Assembly (NCBI GenBank): GCA_016702555.1
Contig: JADJDV010000004.1
Coordinates: 186,001 to 250,000 of the forward strand
From: Burkholderiales bacterium
Lineage (GTDB): Bacteria > Pseudomonadota > Gammaproteobacteria > Burkholderiales > Burkholderiaceae_C
Length of the DNA: 64,000 nucleotides
Direction: 5' to 3'
Below are positions 33,297 through 42,338 of the stretch, in pieces. The notes below the pieces were generated by a model. The model was not told the DNA's origin and did not search any database. It saw only the letters and a program-made list of their open reading frames with translations. How positions within the stretch are numbered: position 1 is the first letter of the stretch; each line of letters opens with the position of its first letter. The position numbers were made by a program, and so were the translations under genes.

Positions 33297-35003
33297 ATGG
33301 CGCTGCGCCACCTGACCTTGCGCGACTTCGTCATCGTGCCGGCGCTGGAGCTGGACCTGGGCGAAGGATTCAGCGCGCTCACCGGCGAAACCGGCGCCGG
33401 CAAGTCGATCCTGATCGATGCGGTGCAACTGGTGCTGGGCGCGCGCGGCGAAGCGCTGTGGGTGCGCGAGGGCCAGCCGCGCTGCGAGATCGGCGCCGAG
33501 TTCGACACGCCTGCGCCCGCGCTGCCCTGGCTTGAGGCCAACGGCTTCGCCGGCGACGCCGGCACGCTGCTGCTGCGCCGCAGCATCGACGCCGCCGGCC
33601 GCAGCCGCGCCTGGATCAACGGCGCACCCGCCACGCTGGCGCAGTTGCGCGAGCTGGCCGACTGGCTGGTCGACATCCACGGCCAGCACGCCTGGCAAAG
33701 CCTGACGCGGCCGGCGGCGGTGCGCGCCCTGTTCGACGCCTACGCCGGTGCCGACGACGCACCACTGACTCAGGCCTGGCAGCGCTGGCAGCAGACCGAG
33801 GCGGCGCTGCAGCAGGCACAGGCGGCGCAGGAACGGCTGGCGCAGGAGCGCGAACGCCTGCTGTGGCAGATCGGCGAGTTGGACAAGCTGGCACCGGCTG
33901 AGGGTGAATGGGATGATCTGAACCAGAGTCACACGCGCCTGTCGCATGCGCAGGCGCTGATCGACGCCGCCCAGGCCGCCGCCGCCGCGCTGGAGGCCGA
34001 GGACGAGGCGGCCGGCGCGTTGCCCGCGCTGGCGCAGGCGCAGCACGCGCTGCAGACCGAATGCGCCATCGAGCCCGAGTTCGCCGCCCTGATCGAGGTG
34101 CTGGAAGCCAGCGCCGCGCAGGCACGCGACGCCGTCCACAGCCTGCACGCCTACCTGCGCCGCGCCGATCCTGATCCCGAGCAGCTCGCCACGCTGGATG
34201 CGCGCATGGGTCAATGGGTCGGCCTGGCGCGCCGTTACCGCCGCCCGCCGGAGGAGTTGCCAGCGCTGCTGGCCGGCTGGCGTGAGGAGTTGGCGCGGCT
34301 TGAATCCGCCGCCGACCTGGAACGCCTGCAAGGCGAGGTCCGCCAACATCGGGCCAGCTATATCGAGGCCGCGCAACAGGTCTCTGCCTTGCGTGCCAGC
34401 GCCGCGCCGCGCCTGGGCAGCGCCGTCAGCGCGGCGATGCAGGAGCTCGGCATGGCCGGCGGCCGCTTCGAGGTGGCGCTGCCGCGCCTGGCCGAGCCGG
34501 CTGCGCACGGGCTGGAAGGCGTGGTCTTTCTGGTCGCCGCGCACACCGGTGCCACGCCGCGGCCGATCGACAAGGTGGCCTCTGGCGGCGAGCTGTCGCG
34601 CCTGGCGCTGGCGATCGCCGTCACCACCAGCCAGCTTGGCGATGCCAGCACGCTGGTGTTCGACGAGGTCGATGCCGGCGTCGGCGGCGCGGTGGCCGCC
34701 ACCGTCGGCAAGCTGCTGCGCCAGCTTGGGCGCGATCGGCAGGTGCTGTGCGTGACCCACCTGCCGCAGGTCGCCGCCTGCGCCAACCACCACCTGCGTG
34801 TCAGCAAGCAGGCCGATGCGGACGGCGCCACCACCAGCAGCGTCGACGTCATCGAGGGCGAGGCACGCACGCGCGAGATCGCCCGCATGCTGGGTGGCGA
34901 ACGCATTTCCGAAACCACGCTGGCGCACGCGCTTGAGATGCTGCAGGCGCCCGCCAGCAAAGCCGCACCCGCCCGGTCAGGCGGCGGCCAGGCCAGGGCA
35001 TGA
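33297..35003 (+). CDS. recN: DNA repair protein RecN
   Basis: 568 residues from ATG 33297, which has ggagg eleven bases upstream; a GTG at 33285 would have no spacing to this site. SMC-like ATPase that holds broken DNA ends in double-strand-break repair. Walker A GETGAGKS near residue 35; long coiled-coil arms (Gln/Ala/Glu-rich, about residues 150-340) with a short central hinge; ABC signature ASGGELSRLALAIAV and Walker B LVFDEVDAGVGG in the C-terminal part. The 3' end overlaps rapZ. Confidence 0.95.
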   Translation: MALRHLTLRDFVIVPALELDLGEGFSALTGETGAGKSILIDAVQLVLGARGEALWVREGQPRCEIGAEFDTPAPALPWLEANGFAGDAGTLLLRRSIDAAGRSRAWINGAPATLAQLRELADWLVDIHGQHAWQSLTRPAAVRALFDAYAGADDAPLTQAWQRWQQTEAALQQAQAAQERLAQERERLLWQIGELDKLAPAEGEWDDLNQSHTRLSHAQALIDAAQAAAAALEAEDEAAGALPALAQAQHALQTECAIEPEFAALIEVLEASAAQARDAVHSLHAYLRRADPDPEQLATLDARMGQWVGLARRYRRPPEELPALLAGWREELARLESAADLERLQGEVRQHRASYIEAAQQVSALRASAAPRLGSAVSAAMQELGMAGGRFEVALPRLAEPAAHGLEGVVFLVAAHTGATPRPIDKVASGGELSRLALAIAVTTSQLGDASTLVFDEVDAGVGGAVAATVGKLLRQLGRDRQVLCVTHLPQVAACANHHLRVSKQADADGATTSSVDVIEGEARTREIARMLGGERISETTLAHALEMLQAPASKAAPARSGGGQARA

Positions 35004-35872
35004 TGACCGAACTGGTGGTCGTCACCGGCATGTCCGGCTCCGGCAAGTCGATCGCGCTGCACGCGCTCGAGGACGCCGGATACTTCTGCGTCGACAACCT
35101 GCCGCCCGAGCTGCTCGAGCCCTTCATCGTGCTGGAAGACCGGCGCAGCGAGCGCAAGCTGGCGATCGCCATCGACGCGCGCAGCGGTGAATCGCTGCCG
35201 CAATTGCCGCTGCTGCTGCACGGCCTGCAGGACAAGGGCCTGACGCTGCGGCTGCTGTTCCTCGACGCCAGCGACCACACGCTGGTGCGGCGCTTCTCGG
35301 AAACGCGGCGTCGGCATCCGCTGTCGCAGCACGACGAGCGCGACAGCCAGCACGCGCTGATGCAGGCGATCGCGCGCGAGCGCGAATGGCTGGCCGATCT
35401 GCGCGAGCGCTCGCACGTGATCGACACCAGCTATCTGCGCCCGTCGCAACTGCTGGCCACGGTCAAAGCGCTGATCGCGCTGCCGGCGACGCAGCTGACG
35501 CTGGTGTTCGAGTCCTTCGCCTTCAAGCGCGGCGTGACGCTGGACGCCGACTACATGTTCGACGTGCGCATGCTGCCCAACCCGCATTACGAGCCGCAGT
35601 TGCGCCCGCTGACCGGGCGCGACCAGCCGGTGATCGAATTCCTCGACGCCCAGCCCGAGGTGCAGCGGATGCGCGAGCAGATTGCCGGGTTCCTGCGCAG
35701 CTGGCTGCCGGCGCTGGCGCGCGACCACCGCAACTACGTCACGGTGGCGATCGGCTGCACCGGCGGGCAGCACCGCTCGGTCTATCTGGTCGAGAAGCTG
35801 GCGGCGCAGTTCGGCGCCGAGTGGCAGACACTGCGACGCCACCGCGAGCTGGACGCCGCCCATCAGGGCTGA
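35000..35872 (+). CDS. rapZ: RNase adapter protein RapZ
   Basis: 290 residues. P-loop protein that in enteric bacteria binds GlcN6P and directs RNase E to a small RNA controlling glmS. Walker A GMSGSGKS at residues 10-17; Walker B-like FCVDNLPPEL; the C-terminal RNA-binding region contains SFAFKRGVTLDADYMFDVR and IGCTGGQHRSV, both strongly conserved. Start ATG 35000 overlaps the recN stop; a second ATG is at 35003. Nothing of the pts/rpoN neighbourhood common elsewhere is present here. Confidence 0.94.
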   Translation: MMTELVVVTGMSGSGKSIALHALEDAGYFCVDNLPPELLEPFIVLEDRRSERKLAIAIDARSGESLPQLPLLLHGLQDKGLTLRLLFLDASDHTLVRRFSETRRRHPLSQHDERDSQHALMQAIAREREWLADLRERSHVIDTSYLRPSQLLATVKALIALPATQLTLVFESFAFKRGVTLDADYMFDVRMLPNPHYEPQLRPLTGRDQPVIEFLDAQPEVQRMREQIAGFLRSWLPALARDHRNYVTVAIGCTGGQHRSVYLVEKLAAQFGAEWQTLRRHRELDAAHQG

Positions 35873-36930
35873 GCCGCCGCCTCCAGCACGCGCCGCACCG
35901 GTGCCGGCAGTCCCAGCGCCGGCCAGGCATCCGGCGCATGCCAGGCGCCTGCGCGCGCCGCACCGAACGAGTTCGCCACGCGCACCTCGACGACGTGGAT
36001 CGCCAACTCACGATGCGTCAGCACGTGTGTGAAAGGCGCGCGTTCGATGGCTTGCGCGCGCGCCGCCTCGGGCACGTCCTGCAGCAGCGCGTCGCCGCTG
36101 GCGTACTGCGGCAGGCAGTGCAGGCGCGCCCAGATGCCGCTGGCGGGCCGCTGCTGCAGCCAGACGCGGCCACACCCGTCGGTGGCGTGCAGCAGCCACA
36201 GCGTCACCTGGCTGCGCGGGGCGCGCTGGCGTTTGGCCGGGTAGCGCTCGGGCGCGCCGCTGCGCGCGGCCACGCAGCCGTCTTGCAGCGGACAGGCGGC
36301 GCAGTCCGGACGGCTGCGCGTGCACACGGTGGCGCCCAGGTCCATCAGGCCCTGCGTATAGCGCGGCATGGCGCGGCGCGCATCGACCTGTTGCAGCAGC
36401 CGTTCGGCCAGCTGCCACAGCGCGCGTTCGCCCGCGGCCTGACCGACGTCGTCATCGATGCCGAACACGCGCGTCAGCACACGCTTGACGTTGCCGTCGA
36501 GGATGGCGGCGCGCTCGCCAAAGCAGAACGCGGCGATCGCCGCCGCCGTCGAGCGGCCGATGCCGGGCAGCGCCTGCAGCTGCTGCGCGCTGCGCGGGAA
36601 CTGGCCGCCGTGCTCGGCCACCAGCTGCTGGGCGCAACGGTGCAGATTGCGCGCCCGCGTGTAGTAGCCCAGGCCGCTCCACAGCCCCAGCACCTGCTCC
36701 AACTGCGCTTGCGCCAGGCTGGCCAGATCGGGAAAGCGCGCCAGAAAGCGCGGGTAGTAGTCCAGCACCGTGCTCACCTGGGTCTGCTGCAGCATGATCT
36801 CGGACAACCAGACCCGATACGGATCGCGCGTGGACTGCCAGGGCAGGTCGTGGCGGCCGTGGCGCCGCTGCCAGTCGATCACGCGCGGCGCGAAGCGCGC
36901 CGCGGCGGCCTCGCTCAGCCGCGCTGGCAT
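35863..36930 (-). CDS. mutY: A/G-specific adenine glycosylase MutY
   Basis: 355 residues from ATG 36930. It removes adenine mispaired with 8-oxoguanine. Helix-hairpin-helix LPGIGRSTAAAI; catalytic Asp in ILDGNVKRVLTR; [4Fe-4S] ligands C-x6-C-x2-C-x5-C in CTRSRPDCAACPLQDGC; C-terminal NUDIX-like domain recognising 8-oxoG. The start overlaps the mutM 3' end by 16 bp, so the two GO-repair genes are coupled. The 3' end overlaps that of rapZ by 10 bp. The Fe-S cluster links it to the suf genes in the same window only in a general way. Confidence 0.95.
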   Translation of the reverse strand: MPARLSEAAAARFAPRVIDWQRRHGRHDLPWQSTRDPYRVWLSEIMLQQTQVSTVLDYYPRFLARFPDLASLAQAQLEQVLGLWSGLGYYTRARNLHRCAQQLVAEHGGQFPRSAQQLQALPGIGRSTAAAIAAFCFGERAAILDGNVKRVLTRVFGIDDDVGQAAGERALWQLAERLLQQVDARRAMPRYTQGLMDLGATVCTRSRPDCAACPLQDGCVAARSGAPERYPAKRQRAPRSQVTLWLLHATDGCGRVWLQQRPASGIWARLHCLPQYASGDALLQDVPEAARAQAIERAPFTHVLTHRELAIHVVEVRVANSFGAARAGAWHAPDAWPALGLPAPVRRVLEAAAQP

Positions 36931-37730
36931 TGCGGGCAGAAGAAGGTCGAGCGCTGGCCCTGGCGGATCAGGCGCACCGGCGTGGCGCAGCGCGGACATG
37001 GCAAGCCGGCGCGGCCGTACACCGCCGCCTCCAGTTGAAAGTGGCCGGTCTCACCCGTGGCGCTGGAAAAGTCGCGCAGCGTGCTGCCGCCGCGCTCGAC
37101 CGCGCGGCCCAGCACGTCGCGGATGGCAGCGTGCAGCAGATCGGTACGCCGACGCGCCAGCCGGTGCGCGCGCGTGGTCGGCCGGATGCCGGCGCGGAAC
37201 AGCGCCTCCGAAGCGTAGATGTTGCCCACCCCCACCACCACATCGCCCGCCAGCAGCACCTGCTTGATGGGCGCGCGGCGCAGCTTCAGCCCGGTGTGGA
37301 AGGCGGCCGGATCGAAGCCCTCATCCAGCGGCTCGGTGCCCAGCGTCGACAGCAGCTTGCGCGCCGGATCGACATCGGCCGCGGCCGACCACACCACGGC
37401 GCCGAAACGGCGCGGATCATGCAGGCGCAGCACGCCCTGGCTGGTGACGAGATCGAAATGGTCGTGCGGCCCCGGTGGCGGCATGTCAGAGTGAAACGCC
37501 AGACTGCCCGACATGCCCAGGTGCAGCAGCAGCACGCCCTCATCGAGCTGCAGCAGCAGGTACTTGCCGCGCCGCCGCACCTCGACGACGCGGCGCTCCT
37601 GCAACTGCTCGGCGGCCAGGCCAAGCGGCCAGCGCAGCGGACGGCCGAGCCGCGCCGACAGGATGCGCGCGCCGGCGATGCGGTCGGCGAAGCTGCGCCG
37701 GGTGACCTCGACTTCAGGCAGCTCGGGCAT
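36915..37730 (-). CDS. mutM: Formamidopyrimidine-DNA glycosylase MutM (Fpg)
   Basis: 271 residues. It excises 8-oxoguanine. MPELPEVEVTRR supplies the catalytic N-terminal proline and glutamate after Met removal; GVGNIYASEALF is the helix-two-turn-helix; the zinc finger CPRC...CPQC ends the protein (C-x2-C-x16-C-x2-C). Divergent from the TPR gene, whose start lies 38 bp away. Confidence 0.96.
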   Translation of the reverse strand: MPELPEVEVTRRSFADRIAGARILSARLGRPLRWPLGLAAEQLQERRVVEVRRRGKYLLLQLDEGVLLLHLGMSGSLAFHSDMPPPGPHDHFDLVTSQGVLRLHDPRRFGAVVWSAAADVDPARKLLSTLGTEPLDEGFDPAAFHTGLKLRRAPIKQVLLAGDVVVGVGNIYASEALFRAGIRPTTRAHRLARRRTDLLHAAIRDVLGRAVERGGSTLRDFSSATGETGHFQLEAAVYGRAGLPCPRCATPVRLIRQGQRSTFFCPQCQRG

Positions 37731-37768
37731 GGCGGGAGCGGTTCATGGGCTTGGATTATTATGGTTTG

Positions 37769-39538
37769 ATGAAGTCCTATTCTCGTGCGCTGACGGCGCT
37801 GGCCACGGCGTTCGCCGCGTTCATGGCGACAGCGCAGACACCGGCCGCGCCGCCGGTGGCGGCCGTGGTCGCGCCGGCCTCAGCCACCCCGGCCCCCGCC
37901 TCCTCGCGCATGACGGCACGGCTGATGTACGAGCTGCTGCTGGGCGAATTCACCTTGCAGCAGGGCGACGCGCAAGGCGCCACCGCCTACCTGCTGAACG
38001 CGGCGCGCCGCAGCGGCGACGAGGCGCTGTACAAGCGCGCGGTGGAGATGGCCATCCAGTCGCGTGCCGGCCCCGCCGCGGTGGAGGCCTCGCGCGCCTG
38101 GCGCCAGGCCTATCCCGATTCGCTGGAAGCCAACCGCTACGAGCTGCAGATACTGATCGGCCTCGGGCGCGTGGCCGACACCGAGGCGCCGCTGCGCGCA
38201 CTGCTGATGGCGCTGCCGGCGGCGGAGAAGGTTGCCTTCATCAACGCCATCCCGGCGCTGCTCCAGCGTGTGCCCGACAAGCCGGTGGCGGCGCGCACGG
38301 TCGAGCGCGCGCTGTCCGAGTTCACCACCCACACCCAGTTGGCGCCCGCCGCCTGGACCAGCATCGGCCGCATGCGCCTGCAGGCCGGTGACGCGGCCGG
38401 CGCGCTGGCGGCAGCGACCCTGGGCCAGGACGCCGACGCCAGCTCGGAATGGCCGGCGCTGCTGGCGCTGCAGCTGATGACCACCGCCGACGAGCCGCTG
38501 GCCGAAGCGCTGATCCAGCGCCATCTGAATCGGCCGCAGGCCTCGCCCGATGTGCGCATCAGCTACGCGCGCGCGCTGGTCGAAGCGGGTCGCCACGCCG
38601 ACGCCCATGCCCAACTCGACACGCTGATGCGGCTGCAACCAGATTACGCCGACGGCTGGCTGGTCAAGGGCGCGCTGCTGGCCGACCAGCGGCGCGACGC
38701 CGAGGCCGAGCGCACCCTGCTGCGCTATCTGGAACTGACGCCGGCCGAGCAAGCCGGCGCCAGCCGCGACATCGGGCGCGGCCAGGCCCTGCTGATGCTG
38801 GCGCGCATCGCCGAGCGGCGGCAGGATGACGCCAGCGCCGAGCGGTTGCTGGCTCAGGTCATGGCGCCCGAACAGGCACTGACCGTGCAGACGCGCCGGG
38901 CCGAGATGCTGGCGCGCCAGGGCCGCCTCGACGAGGCACGGCGCGCCATCCGCGCGGCGCCTGAGCAGCGACCGGACGACGCGCGACTGAAGCTGCTGGC
39001 CGAAGCCCAGTTGCTGCGCGACCACCAGCAGGCCGAGCCGGCCTACCAGATGCTGGCGGCCGAGCTGCCACGCACGCCGGACGATCAGGCGCTGCTCTAC
39101 GACACCGCCATGGCGGCCGAGCGCGCCGGGCGACTGGACGAGATGGAACGCTTGCTGCGCCGCGTCATCGAGCTCAATCCCGAGGCGCAGCACGCCTACA
39201 ACGCGCTCGGCTACGCCTGGGCCGATCGCGGCGTACGGCTGGACGAAGCGCGCACGCTGATCGAAAAGGCGGTGCAACTGGCGCCCGAGGACAGCTACAT
39301 CCAGGACAGCCTGGGCTGGCTCGAATATCGCCAGGGACGCCCGCGTGAGGCGCGCACGCTTCTTGAAGCGGCCTTTCAGAAACGGCCCGACGCCGAAATC
39401 GCGGCCCACCTGGGCGAGGTGCTGTGGGTGCTGGGCGAGCACGACGCCGCGCGCGCCGTCTGGCGCGAGGGGCTGCGCCTGGACGCCGGCAATGAGAGCC
39501 TGATCAAGACGCTCAAGCGCCTGCAGGTGACGCCTTGA
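37769..39538 (+). CDS. Exported tetratricopeptide repeat protein
   Basis: 589 residues from ATG 37769 (MKSYSRALTALATAFAAF), which gives a normal signal peptide; an in-frame ATG at 37745 adds eight residues. After an Ala/Pro-rich linker the protein is built almost wholly of TPR-like helix pairs, clearest in the last third: QHAYNALGYAWADRGVRLDE and DSYIQDSLGWLEYRQGRPRE. No lipobox. Gene 5' of lolB in many betaproteobacteria; its stop overlaps the lolB start by 4 bp. Probably a periplasmic scaffold in envelope assembly; exact role unknown. Confidence 0.88.
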   Translation: MKSYSRALTALATAFAAFMATAQTPAAPPVAAVVAPASATPAPASSRMTARLMYELLLGEFTLQQGDAQGATAYLLNAARRSGDEALYKRAVEMAIQSRAGPAAVEASRAWRQAYPDSLEANRYELQILIGLGRVADTEAPLRALLMALPAAEKVAFINAIPALLQRVPDKPVAARTVERALSEFTTHTQLAPAAWTSIGRMRLQAGDAAGALAAATLGQDADASSEWPALLALQLMTTADEPLAEALIQRHLNRPQASPDVRISYARALVEAGRHADAHAQLDTLMRLQPDYADGWLVKGALLADQRRDAEAERTLLRYLELTPAEQAGASRDIGRGQALLMLARIAERRQDDASAERLLAQVMAPEQALTVQTRRAEMLARQGRLDEARRAIRAAPEQRPDDARLKLLAEAQLLRDHQQAEPAYQMLAAELPRTPDDQALLYDTAMAAERAGRLDEMERLLRRVIELNPEAQHAYNALGYAWADRGVRLDEARTLIEKAVQLAPEDSYIQDSLGWLEYRQGRPREARTLLEAAFQKRPDAEIAAHLGEVLWVLGEHDAARAVWREGLRLDAGNESLIKTLKRLQVTP

Positions 39539-40065
39539 CGCCGCAGCTGGCACCACGCGCACCGATCACGCGGCGCCCGCTGGCGCTGGCCGCCCTGCTG
39601 CTGGCGCCCGCACTGGCGCTGCTGCAGGCCTGCGCCGTGGCGCCCGCGCCAGCCGACGCCGCCGCACAGCCCAACCAATGGAGCGGGCGGCTGGGCCTGC
39701 TGGTGGCGTCGGAGCCGCCGCAGTCCTTTCACGCCGGCTTCCAGCTCAGCGGCAACGCGCAGGCGGGCGAACTCAGCCTGAACTCGCCGCTCGGCAGCAC
39801 GCTGGCCGTGATGCAGTGGCAGCCGGGCCAGACCGTGCTGCGCCAGGGCGAGCAGACGCGCCGCTACGACTCGCTGGAAGCGCTGGCGCAGGAAGTCACC
39901 GGCGCGGCGATTCCGGTGCGCGCGCTGTTCGGCTGGCTGAACGGCACGCCGCAGGCGGTGGAAGGCTGGGAAGCGGATCTCAGCCGCCTACCGGACGGCC
40001 GCCTGGTGGCGCGCCGGCTGATGCCGCCGCCGACGGCCGAGCTGCGTGTCGTGCTCGAGCGCTGA
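39535..40065 (+). CDS. lolB: Outer membrane lipoprotein LolB
   Basis: 176 residues. It receives lipoproteins from LolA and inserts them into the outer membrane. The lipobox LLQAC ends the signal peptide at about residue 33; then NQWSGRLGLLV and GELSLNSPLGSTLAVMQW, the beta-sheet blocks of the family. Start TTG 39535 overlaps the TPR gene stop (ttga). ispE follows after 23 bp. It is short compared with enteric LolB but normal for this group. Confidence 0.9.
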   Translation: MTPQLAPRAPITRRPLALAALLLAPALALLQACAVAPAPADAAAQPNQWSGRLGLLVASEPPQSFHAGFQLSGNAQAGELSLNSPLGSTLAVMQWQPGQTVLRQGEQTRRYDSLEALAQEVTGAAIPVRALFGWLNGTPQAVEGWEADLSRLPDGRLVARRLMPPPTAELRVVLER

Positions 40066-40088
40066 GCACCGCCTTGCGAGACGCCCCG

Positions 40089-40949
40089 ATGCGCGCCCTG
40101 TACGACGTACCGGCCCCGGCCAAGCTCAACCTCTTTCTGCATGTCACCGGGCGCCGGCCCGACGGTTACCACCTGCTGCAATCGGCCATGGTGCTGATCG
40201 ACTGGTGCGACACCCTGCATTTCGAGTTGCGCGCCGACGGCCGGATCACGCGCGAGGATCTCGGCGCCGAACTGCCGGCCGACGACCTGATCGTGCGCGC
40301 CGCGCAGCGGCTGCGGGCCACCACCGGTTCTGCCCTCGGCGCGCACATGGGCGTACTCAAGCGGATACCGGCGCAGGCCGGCCTGGGCGGCGGCTCGTCG
40401 GATGCGGCCAGCACGCTGCTGGCGCTGAACCGCTTGTGGCGCCTGGGTTTGACACGCGCGCAACTGGCCGCCATCGGTCTGGAACTGGGCGCCGACGTGC
40501 CCTTCTTCCTGCACGGTGGCGGCGCCGGCTGGATCGAGGGCGTGGGCGAGCAGATTCGCCCGTTCACGCTGCCGCCCGCGCGCTTCGTTGTGGCGAAACC
40601 GCCGCAGGGACTGGGCACGCACGACATTTTCAGCGCCCCCGAGCTCGAGCGCGACTGCGCTCCTGCTATAATTTCAGGCTTTGCTGCAGACCCGTACGGC
40701 TTTGGCCGCAATGCGCTGCAGCCGGTCGCCGAGCGGCTTTGCCCGCAGGTTGCCCAAGGTGTCCGCCTGCTTGCAGGTCTGGGCCTGAAAGGCAGAATGA
40801 CCGGCTCCGGCAGCGCGGTGTTCGCGCAGGTGCCCGACCCGGCGGTGGCGCAAGCCGTCGCGCAGCAGGCACCGCCGGACTGGCAGGTGCGAACATGCAG
40901 TGCTCTGGCCATCCATCCGCTCAGCGGCTGGGCGCCGGAAGAGGATTGA
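40089..40949 (+). CDS. ispE: 4-diphosphocytidyl-2-C-methyl-D-erythritol kinase
   Basis: 286 residues. GHMP kinase of the MEP isoprenoid pathway, which supplies the farnesyl diphosphate used by hpnD/hpnE. It starts MRALYDVPAPAKLNLFLHVTG; the ATP-binding glycine loop is IPAQAGLGGGSSDAAS near residue 100; the C-terminal GHMP motif is KGRMTGSGSAVFA. ATG at 40089. tRNA-Gln follows at 40988. Confidence 0.95.
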   Translation: MRALYDVPAPAKLNLFLHVTGRRPDGYHLLQSAMVLIDWCDTLHFELRADGRITREDLGAELPADDLIVRAAQRLRATTGSALGAHMGVLKRIPAQAGLGGGSSDAASTLLALNRLWRLGLTRAQLAAIGLELGADVPFFLHGGGAGWIEGVGEQIRPFTLPPARFVVAKPPQGLGTHDIFSAPELERDCAPAIISGFAADPYGFGRNALQPVAERLCPQVAQGVRLLAGLGLKGRMTGSGSAVFAQVPDPAVAQAVAQQAPPDWQVRTCSALAIHPLSGWAPEED

Positions 40950-40987
40950 AGGTGACCGGCCAGGCAGTCGTGGCCGGCCACCTGTGT

Positions 40988-41064
40988 AGGGGAGTAGCCA
41001 AGTCGGTTAAGGCACCGGATTTTGATTCCGGCATGCGAGGGTTCGAATCCTTCCTCCCCTGCCA
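40988..41064 (+). tRNA. tRNA-Gln (anticodon TTG)
   Basis: 77 nt with encoded CCA. Acceptor AGGGGAG/CTCCCCT, D arm agccaagtcggttaaggc, anticodon stem ccgga/tccgg around loop ttTTGat, T arm with ttcgaat. Position between ispE and prs is conserved in Burkholderiales. Confidence 0.96.
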
Positions 41065-41074
41065 AATGACTGTG

Positions 41075-41109
41075 CCGGAATGCGCGCCGACCAGCGCGCA
41101 TTCCGGTTT
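41075..41109 (+). terminator. Rho-independent terminator after tRNA-Gln
   Basis: 12-bp perfect stem ccggaatgcgcg (41075-41086) with its complement at 41095-41106, an 8-nt loop, and a short tttct tail. Confidence 0.8.
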
Positions 41110-41143
41110 CTGCCGCACCGTACAGTGACCCGCCGGAAAGCGC

Positions 41144-42083
41144 ATGCAGCCGTCCCATTCTTCTGACTTTCTGGTGTTCACCGGCAATGCCAACCCGGCA
41201 TTGGCGGCGGAAATCGCAAGCCATCTCCACATCAGCCTGGGCGCCGCCGACGTTGGCCGTTTTTCCGATGGCGAGGTCACGGTCGAGATCAAGCAGAATG
41301 TGCGCGCCCGCGACGTGTTCGTGGTGCAGTCCACCTGCGCGCCGACCAACGAGAACCTGATGGAACTGCTGATCATGGTCGACGCGCTCAAGCGCTCGTC
41401 GGCCGAACGCATCAGCGCCGTCATCCCCTACTTCGGCTACGCCCGGCAGGACCGCCGCCCGCGCTCCACCCGCGTGCCGATCAGCGCCAAGGTGGTGGCC
41501 AACATGCTGCAGGCGGTGGGCGTGTCCAGCGTGATCATGATGGACCTGCGACAACATCTACGCCTCGCCAGTGCTGCTTGGCGATTTGCGCCAGAAGGAC
41601 TACGACGATCTGGTGGTGGTCAGCCCCGACGTCGGCGGCGTGGTGCGCGCGCGCGCACTGGCCAAGCAGCTGGGTACCGACCTGGCCATCATCGACAAGC
41701 GCCGGCCCACGGCCAACGTGAGCGAGGTGATGCACGTCATTGGCGACATCGAAGGCCGCAATTGCGTCGTCATGGACGACATGATCGACACCGCCGGCAC
41801 CCTGGTAAAGGCGGCCGAGGTGCTGAAGGAGCGCGGCGCCAAGAAGGTGTACGCCTACTGCACCCATCCGATCTTCTCGGGGCCCGCCATCGAGCGCATC
41901 GCCAAGGGCGCGGCGCTCGACGAGGTGGTGGTGACCAACACCATTCCGCTGTCCGACGCGGCGGCGCAGTGCCCCAAGATTCGCCAGCTGTCGGTGGCGC
42001 CGCTGATCGCCCAGACGATCAGCCGCATCGCGCGCGGCGAATCGGTCATGAGTCTGTTCCAGGAGCAGGAAAACCTGTTCTGA
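41144..42083 (+). pseudogene. prs: Ribose-phosphate pyrophosphokinase Prs, interrupted by an internal deletion and frameshift
   Basis: Two adjoining frames together make nearly all of Prs. Frame A, 41144-41548, encodes the first 135 residues (MQPSHSSDFLVFTGNANPAL through VGVSSVIMMDL). Frame B, 41550-42083, encodes the last 177 (DNIYASPVLLGDLRQKDYDD through MSLFQEQENLF), including the PRPP-binding loop VVMDDMIDTAGT. In intact family members MDL is followed by HAxQIQGFFDxPVDN; here it runs straight to DN, so about 38 bp (some 13 residues, including the conserved catalytic-region histidine) are missing and the frame shifts. The lost segment cannot be bypassed by simple recoding. Prs makes PRPP and is normally essential, so an assembly or sequencing fault is quite possible; otherwise a second copy must exist. 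A terminator follows 11 bp after the stop. Confidence 0.85.
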
Positions 42084-42094
42084 CGAACGCACGG

Positions 42095-42126
42095 GCAGAC
42101 GGGCAATCCGGCCCGCCTGCTTTTTT
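42095..42126 (+). terminator. Rho-independent terminator after prs
   Basis: Stem gcagacgggc / gcccgcctgc (one G-T pair) at 42095-42104 and 42111-42120 with a 6-nt loop, followed by six T. Confidence 0.92.
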
Positions 42127-42158
42127 GAAACCGGGTCGCACTGGTCGCGGTCGGCCCA

Positions 42159-42323
42159 TGAGGCTGTCTTCAAAGTGATTTCGGCAAGTGATCGCCCCAG
42201 ACTGGGATGGAATGCAAGGCGCGAAACGCGGTCAATGGTGGTGCCATTGACAAGTTTCGCAACGCAGCAAGCCGCCCAGTGCTGGGGATGAGCACGGCGA
42301 AAGCATTTTGAAGACAGCCTCAC
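42159..42323. mobile_element. MITE-like hairpin element, 165 bp
   Basis: 16-bp perfect terminal inverted repeats, tgaggctgtcttcaaa at 42159-42174 and its complement at 42308-42323. Nested inner pairs fold the whole element into one long hairpin: gcgaaac (42222-42228) with gtttcgc (42255-42261), and gtcaatgg (42232-42239) with ccattgac (42245-42252); ccccag...actggg and cccagt...ctgggg pair further out. No coding capacity. It sits between the prs terminator and the rplY start, leaving only 15 bp ahead of rplY, so it may affect rplY expression. Likely mobilised in trans; no target duplication is evident. Confidence 0.65.
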
Positions 42324-42338
42324 CACAGGAGTATTCAT

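Noticed and set aside
33285..33299. GTG start for recN at 33285
   Set aside because: The ggagg ribosome-binding site directly abuts it, leaving no spacing; ATG 33297 is correctly spaced and matches the family N-terminus.
39678..40088. Longer ispE start upstream within lolB
   Set aside because: The extension is an Arg/Ala-rich shadow of lolB; the conserved MRALYDVPAPAKLNLF start at 40089 fits the family.
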